NCBI GenBank assembly: GCA_964001305.1
Contig: CAXFAI010000029.1
Coordinates: 105,866 to 169,865, forward strand
Source: CAJXMH01 sp964001305
GTDB taxonomy: Bacteria > Bacteroidota > Bacteroidia > Flavobacteriales_E > Vicingaceae
Direction: 5' to 3'
Length of the DNA: 64,000 nt
The position numbers were made by a program, and so were the translations under genes. The notes beneath the pieces are model-generated. The model searched no databases. It worked only from the letters and a program-made list of their open reading frames with translations, and was not told where the DNA came from. Of this stretch, positions 18,701 to 27,082 are shown piece by piece (within the stretch, counting starts at the first letter, position 1; each line of letters begins with the position of its first letter).

Positions 18701-19951
18701 TACTCTCCTCTCTAAATCCTTTCTAGCTGTAATATCTCTTGAATTACTTATAATTACATTTTCACCAAAATACTTTCCACTTTTAAGTACAGTTTCTATT
18801 TCTTTTACTTTTCCACTTCCATCAATTAAGCGTTTATGAAATTCTTGCAGTTTACCTTTCAGAATTAATTCATTTACTGCTTTTTGGCCTTCATTCTCAT
18901 CTAAATAATCAAACTTCTTTCCGACAAGTTCTTCTTTTGAGTAATTCATCTCCTTCAAAAAAGTTTGATTTACATCTTTTACATAACCATCCATATCCAT
19001 AATGCAAATCATAGAAGAACTCTCTTCAAATAGATAACGATAATTATCTTCCGAATTTTTAATAATTAAATTAAATTCTTCAGATACATTTAAATCCAAT
19101 CTATTTTGATAAACCTTTAAATCAATTAGCCAATATTCATTTTTGGAATAATGAAATGACTTAACCGTAAAATTTAAAATTCTTTTATCCGCAAGTTCTA
19201 TCGTTTGAAGTAAATCTTCTTCTAATTTATCTTTAAACAAATAGGAACCTAAATACTGAATTGTATCAATTCTATGATTTACAATTTCATTTCTTGTGGT
19301 AATTCTCAAAATTTCTAAAGCTTGAGAATTACAATCTTCAATGAAACTGTTTTTCTTATTAACCAAGATTAAACCATCACTTGCATTATTAAATATATAA
19401 TTCAATAAGTTTTTTCTACTTATCAGATTACTTTTTAATCTCTCTCTTGAAAAAGTTACCGTTAATCCTAAAATAAAGACAACTAAAAAGGATAATAAAA
19501 AAATAAAACCCTCTTCTATTTCTAAATTTTTACTGAATAAAAAACCAAGTAATAAGCCCGAAACTACAACTGAACTGCAAATTAAAAAATAACGTACTCG
19601 GTCTTGAACAAAGGAAAAAAACAAGAAAATGAGTAAAAAAGAATAGTAATGAGCTGAAGAAAAGTTATTTAAATAAGATATAAATATGCAATACAAGAGG
19701 GATATAATGTATGCCGCTAAAATGAATGATTTTAAATTTTCTTTTACCCATGAAAAAATAATAGATAGAAGTAAGAAAAAGAAATAAATGGATCCAAGAC
19801 TTAAACCCATTTTTAGGGAATAACCAACAATTCCTATGTAATCAAGAAAAAATCCTAAAAAGGAAACAATGATAAAACCAATTACTAACTCTAATTGAAG
19901 TAATAATTTTCCATTAAGTTTAAGTTGTCTGCCTTTTCTACTTATTGGCAT
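15719..19951 (-). CDS. Membrane histidine kinase with about eight PAS domains (HisKA_2 type)
   Basis: A very large (1410-residue) kinase. About six membrane helices occupy residues 18-168. Then I see eight PAS-like repeats, beginning near residues 185, 300, 425, 550, 675, 800, 930 and 1060, recognisable by strings such as FEESSSMICIMDMDGYV, FDLSPISIIILDSERKI and FERNLAGIYRTNREGF. The dimerisation/phosphoacceptor helix is LLKEVHHRVKNNMQVISSIL (HisKA_2, phospho-His in HH), followed by an HATPase domain with N box NELISNSLKYAF and G1 box IADNGVGI. It follows the YwqK gene after 24 bases and is coupled to the LytTR regulator. The PAS ligands are unknown; one or more could bind haem or flavin, but I see no diagnostic residues. 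Confidence 0.92.
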   Translation of the reverse strand: MPISRKGRQLKLNGKLLLQLELVIGFIIVSFLGFFLDYIGIVGYSLKMGLSLGSIYFFFLLLSIIFSWVKENLKSFILAAYIISLLYCIFISYLNNFSSAHYYSFLLIFLFFSFVQDRVRYFLICSSVVVSGLLLGFLFSKNLEIEEGFIFLLSFLVVFILGLTVTFSRERLKSNLISRKNLLNYIFNNASDGLILVNKKNSFIEDCNSQALEILRITTRNEIVNHRIDTIQYLGSYLFKDKLEEDLLQTIELADKRILNFTVKSFHYSKNEYWLIDLKVYQNRLDLNVSEEFNLIIKNSEDNYRYLFEESSSMICIMDMDGYVKDVNQTFLKEMNYSKEELVGKKFDYLDENEGQKAVNELILKGKLQEFHKRLIDGSGKVKEIETVLKSGKYFGENVIISNSRDITARKDLERRVNLILNRYKALFDLSPISIIILDSERKIVNYNPAFKKLFKYHEVELTGKRIREFSHPEDYYLNDENMVLLLSGKKNVVTTKKRFIDKEGKVLNILMNISLLKEEDEIGYRILVHMIDLSEITKIQKRIEISDKSYKELFDNSLNLLYVLNSNNEFIDVNQSVLELYGYSKEEIIGKYPDLFAAPDLNDMIYVQEKIKKAWLGETQNLLWWSIKKNGDIFPKELNLKLVNYKGENVLLATGQDISETYNYEKQLRDKERRFRQLFERNLAGIYRTNREGFLLECNLSFAQILGFSSVEEIKQKVNATDFYFSESDRNYLIEKIEKTGNLVGEKVNLKKVNGESISAIISVSQIFDEDNQFKYFEGNVIDITKLDEAQKELTKSREDLRKLIDYSPFGVLIIQHNKIQFANEKAIHLLEYEKLDNLVNIQFSELFSPENQHFSLELLDESRFDEIAFKEFQLQTLNHKRIDVELKATFISFNNIKSTLISIIDLSYKKKILKEKEKVRSVETLNKMLQAELEEKERTQKRLVDAQSYTEGIIESSVDMIFTANINYQLNRLNSAALNEFKIDKIDSEKSIYTLFDSSKETIKVLNTLETSKTFSGEVWLRRSDQTTFPAYLSLSYLFNSDEEVLGIMGVARNISDIKSKENEIKEQASKLNAIIESSSHSFFTVNNDYVLTSFNKPFQEDLMIHHNLNIHVGMEFKDTFAAPSIEEKEFFTSFWNVKFKEVFSGKSLSFEVERTNIRGDIYYREIFLNPIFSNNVVSEVSGIAHDITEKKRNEIKLYNSLKEKEVLLKEVHHRVKNNMQVISSILSLQSAYVHDQTILNILRESQNRIKSMAFIHESLYRTKDFSKIVFSEYLKNLAQNLIDTYELKTNDVSLIDELDKIYLNLDSAIPCGLIVNELISNSLKYAFVENQKGEIYLSLKEIANNGNTIELVIADNGVGISDEIDISQTETLGLQLVSTLVEQIEGNIKIETNKGTRFTITFEGKQE

Positions 19952-19975
19952 TTTTAAGATTCTTCGAATGAATCC

Positions 19976-21511
19976 TTAAATATCAGAAAAATTAACTCGG
20001 TTTCCATTGATTCGCTTTGTCTTTCCATTCTTATAAGTAATAGACATGGTTTCTGCTCCAAATTCATCAAACCATTGCCATTTTCCTGTTTTTTCACCGT
20101 ATTCGTATTCTTCCTTTCTTTTTATAACCCCATTTGGATAAAAATATTCGTGTTTACCTTCTTCACTTCCATCTACATAAGCACCTTCAAATGCTATTTT
20201 GCCGTTAGGATAGTAATGTTTCCAAACACCATTTCTTTGGCCATATCGGTATTTTCCTTCTTCTTTATGATCGTTTAATTCATAATACCATTCTCCTTCT
20301 TTTTCTCCATCAAAATATTCTCCTTTTGAAATTACATTTCCTTTACGATCATATTCTTCTGAATATCCATCTTCTAAACCTCTTCGATATTCTTCTTTTC
20401 TTAACAGTTGGCCGTTATCATAAAACCACTTCCATTCAGAAGTAAATAGACCATTATCATCATAAAACCCTTGTTGCTCTAATTTTCCATTTTGAAAGAA
20501 ATACTCCCACTTTTTATACTTTTTCCCATTCTTATATTCCCCTCTACTTTTCAGATTTCCATTTAAATAATAATTTTCCCAAACACCTTGATACAAGCCT
20601 TTTACATCAATTCTTCCTTTTGCTAGTAAATAACCATTTCTATAAATTTCAGTTGTTTTTACTTCACCTTCTTCGGTATACTCATTTGAAATTCCATCTT
20701 TTTTGCCTGCTAAATTGTATGTGCTTTGAGTTTTTAATGCTCCTGTTTCATAATAAGTATTCTGAATATTGAAATCGGCTTGGTTTTCTTCTTCAGATTG
20801 CTTTACACCCATTATATAAAGGCTAGCACTTTCTAATCTTCCTTCCGAATTATATTCTTTTACATAACCATTCAACAAATTATCTTTATAACGCTCTTCT
20901 CTTTTTACCCGATAATTTTTGTGATAGGTTTTCCAAATTCCTTGCTTTCTTCCTTGTTCATCTTTCTTATTAACTGTTTCTCTGCTAGTTACATAACCTT
21001 CTTTATACTGTATGATATTAATTATTCTACCATCATCCTTTGCATATTTAAAACTATAGCCCTCTTCTTTACCATTTTCAAAAGTGGTTTTACTTTTTAA
21101 ACTTAAAGTTGAGTCTTGGCTTTCAAAATAAATTAGTTGATCACCATCCAACAAATCGTTTTTATAGTTTTCTTCCTTGATTAACTGACAATTTGAAAAA
21201 TATAAACTTTTACCATGCCGCAAATCTTCTTTGTATGTAAGAATACTTTTTAAATTACCATTTTCTTCATAAAAACGCCAAGTACTATCCAATAAAAAAT
21301 TCTTTCGATTACCTTCTGATTTTCTGAGTTGATTAGGATAGTAAGTAACCCAATAGCCATTGGGCTTTCCATCTACAAAATAACCTTCACTTGAAATTTC
21401 TCCGTTAGGATAATAAAATGCTTTATAATTTGGATTTTCCTTATTTATACTTTGGGCGCAAACCAAAGATGGAATGAAAAAAACAAAAATCAAAAACCTT
21501 ATTAACAACAT
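19976..21511 (-). CDS. Secreted MORN-repeat protein of the YwqK family
   Basis: A 511-residue protein with a signal peptide (MLLIRFLIFVFFIPSLVCAQ) followed by roughly sixteen ~23-residue repeats of the type YYPNGxxxxEGxYxxGxxxGxW, visible as YYPNGKIAFEGAYVDGSEEG and YYLNGNLKSRGEYKNGKKYK. This is the MORN-2/YwqK pattern common in Bacteroidota envelope proteins. Databases often label YwqK proteins as toxin-antitoxin components, but nothing here resembles a toxin partner. It is the first gene of the minus-strand unit with the eight-PAS kinase and LytTR regulator, so an envelope-sensing or accessory role is an inference from position. Confidence 0.85.
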   Translation of the reverse strand: MLLIRFLIFVFFIPSLVCAQSINKENPNYKAFYYPNGEISSEGYFVDGKPNGYWVTYYPNQLRKSEGNRKNFLLDSTWRFYEENGNLKSILTYKEDLRHGKSLYFSNCQLIKEENYKNDLLDGDQLIYFESQDSTLSLKSKTTFENGKEEGYSFKYAKDDGRIINIIQYKEGYVTSRETVNKKDEQGRKQGIWKTYHKNYRVKREERYKDNLLNGYVKEYNSEGRLESASLYIMGVKQSEEENQADFNIQNTYYETGALKTQSTYNLAGKKDGISNEYTEEGEVKTTEIYRNGYLLAKGRIDVKGLYQGVWENYYLNGNLKSRGEYKNGKKYKKWEYFFQNGKLEQQGFYDDNGLFTSEWKWFYDNGQLLRKEEYRRGLEDGYSEEYDRKGNVISKGEYFDGEKEGEWYYELNDHKEEGKYRYGQRNGVWKHYYPNGKIAFEGAYVDGSEEGKHEYFYPNGVIKRKEEYEYGEKTGKWQWFDEFGAETMSITYKNGKTKRINGNRVNFSDI

Positions 21512-21928
21512 ATATATATTATAAAAGAGAAATAAAAAATTTAAATAAAATTACTACTACTATTAGCAGGTTAATACTGTTCAAATTTTATACTTAAATC
21601 CTTTGCTAGTTTCACTTATTAAAACAAAATAACACTTTATAAACATGCAAATGCGTTTTAAAATATTCAAACTCAAATAATTTAAAAGCTATTAACATTA
21701 TTTTAAAAAAGACACTTTGCGTAAAACTTTTGTTTCATTTATGTAAAATAAGTGTTGATTTAATATTAAGAAGTGGCTTAAAATTTAGACTTTAAATAAG
21801 GCTTAATTTCGTTGCAATAATCAATTCTAAAAATAATTGGTTTAGCAAAATTTAAATTTTAGAAGTTTTAAGCAATCAGTAAACAAAACAAACTAAGATA
21901 TTAACATTAAACTAACACAAATCTTATC
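21512..21928. other. 417-base AT-rich divergent intergenic region
   Basis: This is the longest non-coding stretch. It separates the minus-strand YwqK-kinase unit from rpiB. It begins with an ATATATATAT run next to the YwqK start and holds many A/T tracts and short imperfect inverted repeats. I find no tRNA, no strong terminator, no DnaA boxes and no open frame of note. It most likely contains the two divergent promoters and long leaders; a small RNA cannot be excluded. Confidence 0.5.
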
Positions 21929-22357
21929 ATGAAAATTGCAATCGGTGGCGACCATGCAGGTTATCAATTAAAAGAAAAATTAAAGAGCTTTATTAATAGT
22001 CTTAATCACGAATTTATTGATTTTGGACCTCAAAGTGAAGAAAGTTGTGACTATCCGGATATAGCTCATCCGATTGCCAGAAGTATTGCAACAAATGAAT
22101 GTGATCTAGGAATTGCCATTTGTGGAAGTGGCAATGGAATTAACATGACAGTAAACAAGCACAAAGATGTACGTTCTGCGCTTTGTTGGAATGTAGAGTT
22201 GGCTGAACTAGCAAGACAACATAATAATGCAAACGTTCTATCAATTCCTGCTCGTTTTATTTCTGAAGAAATGGCCTTAAACTGTGTAAAAGCCTTTTTA
22301 GAAACTGAATTTGAAGGTGGAAGACATGAACGAAGAGTTAATAAAATCAATATTTAG
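21929..22357 (+). CDS. rpiB: Ribose-5-phosphate isomerase B
   Basis: A 142-residue RpiB/LacAB-family protein. The N-terminal phosphate-binding sequence is IAIGGDHAGYQLKEKL, the catalytic-loop motif CGSGNGINMTVNKH carries the nucleophilic Cys at ICGSG, and NANVLSIPARFIS is also conserved. It interconverts ribose 5-phosphate and ribulose 5-phosphate in the cytoplasm. A peptidase gene follows after four bases and is probably co-transcribed. Confidence 0.95.
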   Translation: MKIAIGGDHAGYQLKEKLKSFINSLNHEFIDFGPQSEESCDYPDIAHPIARSIATNECDLGIAICGSGNGINMTVNKHKDVRSALCWNVELAELARQHNNANVLSIPARFISEEMALNCVKAFLETEFEGGRHERRVNKINI

Positions 22358-22361
22358 ATAG

Positions 22362-23864
22362 ATGAAGTCATTTATTTTTTCATTTGCTTTTTTAAGCATT
22401 GCGTTTTCATATGCACAAGAATTTGATTCAACTGCATGGAGATTTGCGCAAACCATTCAATCAAAAGACATTAGTAAGCATTTACGAATAATTGCATCGG
22501 ATGAATTTGAAGGAAGGGCAACTGGAAAAAAAGGTCAGAAAATGGCCAAAAAGTATTTAATAAATCAATTTAAACGAGCTGGTATTCAAGATTATAAAAA
22601 CTTGAATTATGAGCAACGGTTTGAATTAGTTGAACAAGAAAATACAGGTTTAACAATTAAAATTGAAAACGTAGAATATCAATTGAACAAAGATTTTTTA
22701 TTTAATCCGGCTATAGTTGATAATAGAGAATTGAATACTGAGCTAGTTTTTGTTGGTTTTGGAATTCCTGAAGACAATTACAATTCATATGCAAATATTG
22801 ATGTTCAAAACAAAGTTGTTTTTCTGCTAGATGGTCAAGCTTCTAAACTAAAAACTGAAAAAGAATGGGCATTGAGAGATAAAGTTGATTGGTGCAAAAA
22901 AAATGGGGCTCTTGGTGTTTTTGTGAATGATTCTAAAGTAAAAGTTATGCTTGAAAAATATGAGCACTATTTTACTAAACCTAAAATGAAGCTTGCGGAA
23001 GAAGCAAATGATTCATTTTTTACCGTAAAAATGACGGATGAAATGACTGACCAATTATTGAATATTGGAGGTATTGATTTGAATAAAATTAAAAAGAAGG
23101 GCATAAAAGAGAAAGATCGATTTACTACAGACCTTACAATTTCAATAAATAAACCAACGCATACCTTATTTGGAGAAAATGTTATTGCTTTTATTCCTGG
23201 AACCGAAAAAAAAGAGGAAGTTATTGTTTTAACAGCTCATTATGATCATTTAGGAAAAGAAGATTCTGTGGTTTACAATGGTGCAGATGATGATGGAACT
23301 GGAACGGTGGCTTTAATTGAAATTGCAGAGGCTTTTCAAGAAGCGGTTAAAAATGGATTTAGACCTAAAAGAAGCATTCTAATTATGCCAGTATCAGGAG
23401 AAGAAAAAGGACTACTAGGCTCAAAATACTATACTAACAATCCCATTTTTCCTTTGGAAAATACAGTTGCTAATCTGAATATTGATATGATTGGACGGTA
23501 TGATGAAGCGCATAAAAAGGATAGTAATTATGTATATTTAATTGGCTCAGATAAGTTAAGTCAAGATTTACATGAAGTGAGTGAAATGGTGAATAGTACA
23601 TATACCCAATTCAATTTAGATTATACCTTTAATGATGAAAAAGATCCAAATCGTTTTTACTACCGCTCAGACCATTACAACTTTGCAAAAAATAACGTGC
23701 CTGTCATTTTTTACTTCAGCGGAGTTCATGAAGACTACCATAAAGAAACCGATACGGTAGATAAAATAGATTTTGACAAAACCGCTCGAATAGCTCGATT
23801 GGTTTTTTTAACGGCTTGGCAATTGGCTAATTCTGAAGAAAGAATTCAGTTGAAGGTCGATTAA
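22362..23864 (+). CDS. Secreted M28-family zinc metallopeptidase with PA-type insert
   Basis: A 500-residue protein with a signal peptide (MKSFIFSFAFLSIAFSYAQ). The di-zinc ligands of the M28 family are visible in order: His in TAHYDHLGKE, bridging Asp in GADDDGTGT, catalytic Glu pair in PVSGEEKGLLGS, Asp in NIDMIGRYD and His in RSDHYNFAKNNVPV. Residues ~100-260 form an inserted protease-associated-like domain. It likely acts as an aminopeptidase in the periplasm or outside the cell. Confidence 0.93.
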   Translation: MKSFIFSFAFLSIAFSYAQEFDSTAWRFAQTIQSKDISKHLRIIASDEFEGRATGKKGQKMAKKYLINQFKRAGIQDYKNLNYEQRFELVEQENTGLTIKIENVEYQLNKDFLFNPAIVDNRELNTELVFVGFGIPEDNYNSYANIDVQNKVVFLLDGQASKLKTEKEWALRDKVDWCKKNGALGVFVNDSKVKVMLEKYEHYFTKPKMKLAEEANDSFFTVKMTDEMTDQLLNIGGIDLNKIKKKGIKEKDRFTTDLTISINKPTHTLFGENVIAFIPGTEKKEEVIVLTAHYDHLGKEDSVVYNGADDDGTGTVALIEIAEAFQEAVKNGFRPKRSILIMPVSGEEKGLLGSKYYTNNPIFPLENTVANLNIDMIGRYDEAHKKDSNYVYLIGSDKLSQDLHEVSEMVNSTYTQFNLDYTFNDEKDPNRFYYRSDHYNFAKNNVPVIFYFSGVHEDYHKETDTVDKIDFDKTARIARLVFLTAWQLANSEERIQLKVD

Positions 23865-23874
23865 AACAAGAAGA

Positions 23875-25119
23875 TTACTCGTCAAGCAACTGTTTAACAA
23901 AAGCTTCTGTTTCTGAAGTAAACTTTTCATAGTATTCACCGGTTCCTGGTCCATAAAAACCAGTGTGTATTTTTCTAACTTTTCCTTTTTTATCAATAAA
24001 AATGGCTGTTGGAAACGACATAACATGGTTTAACATCGGAAGTATTTCAGCAGCTTTTGTTTTTCTATTCCAAGCGGCAAGTAAAAAAGGATACGAAGCT
24101 GAGGTTCTTACTTGTAAGGCTTCTAAATTTTTTAAGGCTTGAGCCTCAGACCTTGTTCTTTCAAAAGCTAAGGCAACAATTTGTAATCCAGATTGCTTGT
24201 ATTTTTCATGAAGTTCAGTTAAATAACGTGTTTCATCTAAACAATTGGGACACCAAGACCCCATGATTTGTATAATACTTACTTGATTTTGAAATTTTTC
24301 ATCTGAAAAGGAAACAAGATTTCCATTTACATCAGGAAAAGAAAAATCAAAAGAATCATAGCCTTCTTTTAGAAAAGTTAGCGAGTCAGGGTTTCGCAAA
24401 CTAGCATCAGGGTTTCGTTTTGCTTTCCAATTGGCTTGGTAATGATTTCCACTCCAAAAGGTTCCTTCAATTAAACTATCCTTTATTGCTGCCTCAAATA
24501 GAAAAGCATGTGAACCATCAAAGGTGGAGAGGTATATTGAATCATCAATGATTTCTCCGGCCAAGTGTCGATAATCTCCCGTTTCTGTTGCAAAAGTGCC
24601 ACTAACTTGCTTTCCACTTTGCTTAAGTATTCCAATGGCTGGAAAGGTTTCTCCAGATTTCTCTTCAAAAACTACCTCATATGTAGCGGCAATATCTTGT
24701 GTAAAATCAACTTGTTTTTGACTAAAACGATAAGAATTTCCATATTCTGCCTGAACTTGAATTTTGTAATCATCGCTTTTGTAATAGTTAATCCATTCAC
24801 CTACCAAACGAGTTGAGTCTATTATTTCCAGCTTAAATTCAGATTCAAAAATTGGCAATTTAATAAACAAGGAATCATCTTTTTGAATGATATCACTCAC
24901 GGCTATTTTTTCATCAGCATTACTGATTATCATTTCGTATTTAGTACTTTTTAAGTCAAGCGTAAAGTTGAAAGGAAGTTGCTTTTCTCCCAAATTCATT
25001 TCCATTCGCCAAACACCTAAAAGGGGCTTTTTAGATTGCTTTTGTTCCTGTTGACTATGACAAGAAACAAGACTTAAAATGATTAGCGTATAACTAATCC
25101 AATGATTTAACTTCTTCAT
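23875..25119 (-). CDS. TlpA-like thioredoxin-fold lipoprotein
   Basis: A 414-residue protein. A short signal sequence ends in a lipobox (LSLVSC-H). Residues ~30-260 form a beta-rich domain of unknown role, and the C-terminal ~150 residues are a TlpA/AhpC-type thioredoxin fold with the redox motif WCPNC in IMGSWCPNCLDETRYL and the cis-proline region SFPTAIFIDKKG. It probably performs thiol redox chemistry at the periplasmic side of a membrane. Its first 26 bases overlap the 3' end of the upstream coiled-coil gene in another frame. Confidence 0.87.
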   Translation of the reverse strand: MKKLNHWISYTLIILSLVSCHSQQEQKQSKKPLLGVWRMEMNLGEKQLPFNFTLDLKSTKYEMIISNADEKIAVSDIIQKDDSLFIKLPIFESEFKLEIIDSTRLVGEWINYYKSDDYKIQVQAEYGNSYRFSQKQVDFTQDIAATYEVVFEEKSGETFPAIGILKQSGKQVSGTFATETGDYRHLAGEIIDDSIYLSTFDGSHAFLFEAAIKDSLIEGTFWSGNHYQANWKAKRNPDASLRNPDSLTFLKEGYDSFDFSFPDVNGNLVSFSDEKFQNQVSIIQIMGSWCPNCLDETRYLTELHEKYKQSGLQIVALAFERTRSEAQALKNLEALQVRTSASYPFLLAAWNRKTKAAEILPMLNHVMSFPTAIFIDKKGKVRKIHTGFYGPGTGEYYEKFTSETEAFVKQLLDE

Positions 25120-25750
25120 TTGCCTCTTTTAATTTCTTTTCTTGTTCTTTAATTTTTTCTTGAAGCTTGGTTCTATCTTTTTCGTTTTGTTTTAAATCAT
25201 ATTCTGCCTCTTTGATACTTTCTTTGCAATCTTCAATATTTTTTTCCGCCTTTTCTTTGTCTCTGATTAAATCCTTTAACTCAGCCTGAAGACTCTTTAA
25301 GGCTTTTTCTTGACTATTTTGATAATCTTCAGTTGCTTCTTTGGAAAGTTCTTTAGCCATATCTTCCACTAGTCTTTTGGCTGTTTCTGTTTCAGAATAA
25401 TTGATATCTCCTTCCATAAAAATGGCTACAAAAACTTTTTGATTTTCCGGTCCAGATTTTACCTCTGCAACTACTTTTAAAGGGTTTTTAGAAATTAATG
25501 GAATTATAACCTCCAAAGCTTCAGCTGAATTTCCTTTCATCTTTACTTCTCCCTCGTAATCTTTCAAAACACTTTTCCAAGCTTTTAAAATGTCTTTTTC
25601 TTCTGCTCGATTAATTAAAATTTCAACAGCCTTTCCGTGAAGATCACTTACGCTTTCTACTACTATTCTGGCCTCTGAAGTGGTTTGTGATTTAGCGCTA
25701 AATACAAACATTAAACAAAAGCTTATTGATAGGATAAAATACTTTTTCAT
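25094..25750 (-). CDS. Secreted protein with C-terminal coiled coil, unknown function
   Basis: A 218-residue protein with a signal peptide (MKKYFILSISFCLMFVFSAKSQ). The middle part is a compact alpha/beta region, and residues from about 130 to the end are charged coiled coil rich in K and E (DLIRDKEKAEKNIEDCKESI). I do not recognise a family. It lies between a DUF502 gene (8-base gap) and the TlpA-like lipoprotein (26-base overlap) and is probably transcribed with both. Confidence 0.75.
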   Translation of the reverse strand: MKKYFILSISFCLMFVFSAKSQTTSEARIVVESVSDLHGKAVEILINRAEEKDILKAWKSVLKDYEGEVKMKGNSAEALEVIIPLISKNPLKVVAEVKSGPENQKVFVAIFMEGDINYSETETAKRLVEDMAKELSKEATEDYQNSQEKALKSLQAELKDLIRDKEKAEKNIEDCKESIKEAEYDLKQNEKDRTKLQEKIKEQEKKLKEANEEVKSLD

Positions 25751-25758
25751 AATCTAAA

Positions 25759-26355
25759 TTATTTATGGTTTTTATGCTTCTCTACAGAGGTTACTCCTCC
25801 AGAAATAATCATTTTCATAACATCTGAAGAAGGAGCGTCTAGCAAGGTAATATTTTGTTTTGGAACGATTAAAACTTGTCCACTTATAGCATACGAAAAG
25901 GGTATATACACGGCAACTTTATCTTCACTTATTCCAATTTCACTAAGATCGTCTTTCGTAATAAATCCCAGGCGTTCAACCTCAACACCACCTCCCATTT
26001 TTACCAATACAGCCTGTTTAAACTGTTTTTTCTTCCCAACAAATGCATTCATCATATCCTTCATAGAAGTGTATATGATTTTAATCAAAGGAGTATTTTC
26101 TATCGCTCTTTCAAACGGCTTAAAATAGTTGATAAAAAAGTGAGTTCCTAAGAATCCAATTAGTGTTACAGCTCCAAGAATAACAATCATTCCTAAGCCA
26201 GGTATAGCCATGTTTATAATCCCATCTATGAGAATGACTGCATAAACAATTACATAAATGGTTGCTGCAATTGGAACTGTATAAAACAGTCCTTGTAAAA
26301 AATACTTTATGAGGGATTTGATTAAGCTACTTTCCTTTTTGGGCTCAAAGTCCAT
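25759..26355 (-). CDS. DUF502 family membrane protein
   Basis: A 198-residue protein. Two N-terminal hydrophobic segments (FLQGLFYTVPIAATIYVIVY and a glycine-rich second helix around residues 50-75) are followed by a soluble domain with PLIKIIYTSMKDMMNAF and YIPFSYAISGQVLIVPKQN, the pattern of DUF502 proteins. The function of the family is not established. It heads the three-gene minus-strand unit continuing into the coiled-coil protein and the TlpA-like lipoprotein. Confidence 0.87.
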   Translation of the reverse strand: MDFEPKKESSLIKSLIKYFLQGLFYTVPIAATIYVIVYAVILIDGIINMAIPGLGMIVILGAVTLIGFLGTHFFINYFKPFERAIENTPLIKIIYTSMKDMMNAFVGKKKQFKQAVLVKMGGGVEVERLGFITKDDLSEIGISEDKVAVYIPFSYAISGQVLIVPKQNITLLDAPSSDVMKMIISGGVTSVEKHKNHK

Positions 26356-26490
26356 GGTTTTTATTTTTTAAACAACAAAGTACCGAAACCCATCGCACAT
26401 GGTAACGAATCATTCTATGAATTGAACATTATCATCATTTAGATTGTTTAATAACTGACAATTAATCAACCAAACTAAAACTATTTCAAT

Positions 26491-26649
26491 ATGTTACGAT
26501 GGAGTCTTTCTTTCTTAGTAATAGCAATCATTGCTGCAATTTTTGGATTTGGCGGTATAGCTGCTGGAGCTGCAGGCATAGCTAAAATTTTATTTTACAT
26601 TTTTATCGTGCTCTTTGCACTTTCTTTGCTGCGAAAATTAGTTAGTTAG
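26491..26649 (+). CDS. DUF1328 small membrane protein
   Basis: A 52-codon gene starting at ATG 26491. The translation begins MLRWSLSFLVIAIIAAIFGF, continues with a Gly/Ala-rich turn (GGIAAGAAGIAKILFY) and ends SLLRKLVS. Two hydrophobic helices around a small-residue turn are the hallmark of DUF1328 (YtjA-like) inner-membrane proteins, often associated with stress responses. Function is unknown. Its end overlaps the convergent YjbR gene by eight bases. It is easily missed because of its size. Confidence 0.85.
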   Translation: MLRWSLSFLVIAIIAAIFGFGGIAAGAAGIAKILFYIFIVLFALSLLRKLVS

Positions 26650-27004
26650 CATTTTGTTCTAGCCACTTTATTTTTTGATTCTTACTGATTGAGTTGCTTA
26701 CTAGTTCATAGCTATGATCAACTAATTTTAAAATTTCTTGGTCTGCTAAGTCCTCATGAAAACGTATGGTATTCCAATGAACTTTGTTCATGTGGTAACC
26801 AGGATTTACAGCATTGAACTTTTCTCTTAACTCAATCGCTTTTTCGGGGTCACATTTTAAATTTGTTGTTTCAAAAGGGTCAATTCCACAAAGGGCAAAC
26901 ATTTTTCCATAAACCTTAAAAACCAAGGTGGTTTCATTAAATGGAAAGCTTTCAGTTACTGCTTCTTTGGCCAAACAGTAATCTCTGAATTGTTCTATAT
27001 TCAT
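26642..27004 (-). CDS. MmcQ/YjbR family protein
   Basis: A 120-residue protein with the YjbR/CyaY-like pattern: N-terminal IEQFRDYCLAKEAVTESFPF, the central VFKVYGKMFALCGID, and C-terminal MNKVHWNTIRFHEDLADQEI. The family has a double-wing fold and is annotated as DNA-binding, but its role is unclear. It is monocistronic between a small convergent gene and a divergent membrane protein. Confidence 0.88.
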   Translation of the reverse strand: MNIEQFRDYCLAKEAVTESFPFNETTLVFKVYGKMFALCGIDPFETTNLKCDPEKAIELREKFNAVNPGYHMNKVHWNTIRFHEDLADQEILKLVDHSYELVSNSISKNQKIKWLEQNAN

Positions 27005-27082
27005 CTTTTAAATATATTCTTTCTTTGAGACTTTATTTGGAAAAGGCAACAATTTGAAAGAAAAACGCACCTTTGTAATAAG

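Noticed and set aside
19976..21511. YwqK protein as the antitoxin of a toxin-antitoxin pair
   Set aside because: It is a secreted MORN-repeat protein and no small toxin-like gene is adjacent; the label is a database habit.
21512..21928. Replication origin
   Set aside because: Despite AT richness and the parS pair in the window, I found no DnaA-box cluster (TTATCCACA-like) and no dnaA gene.
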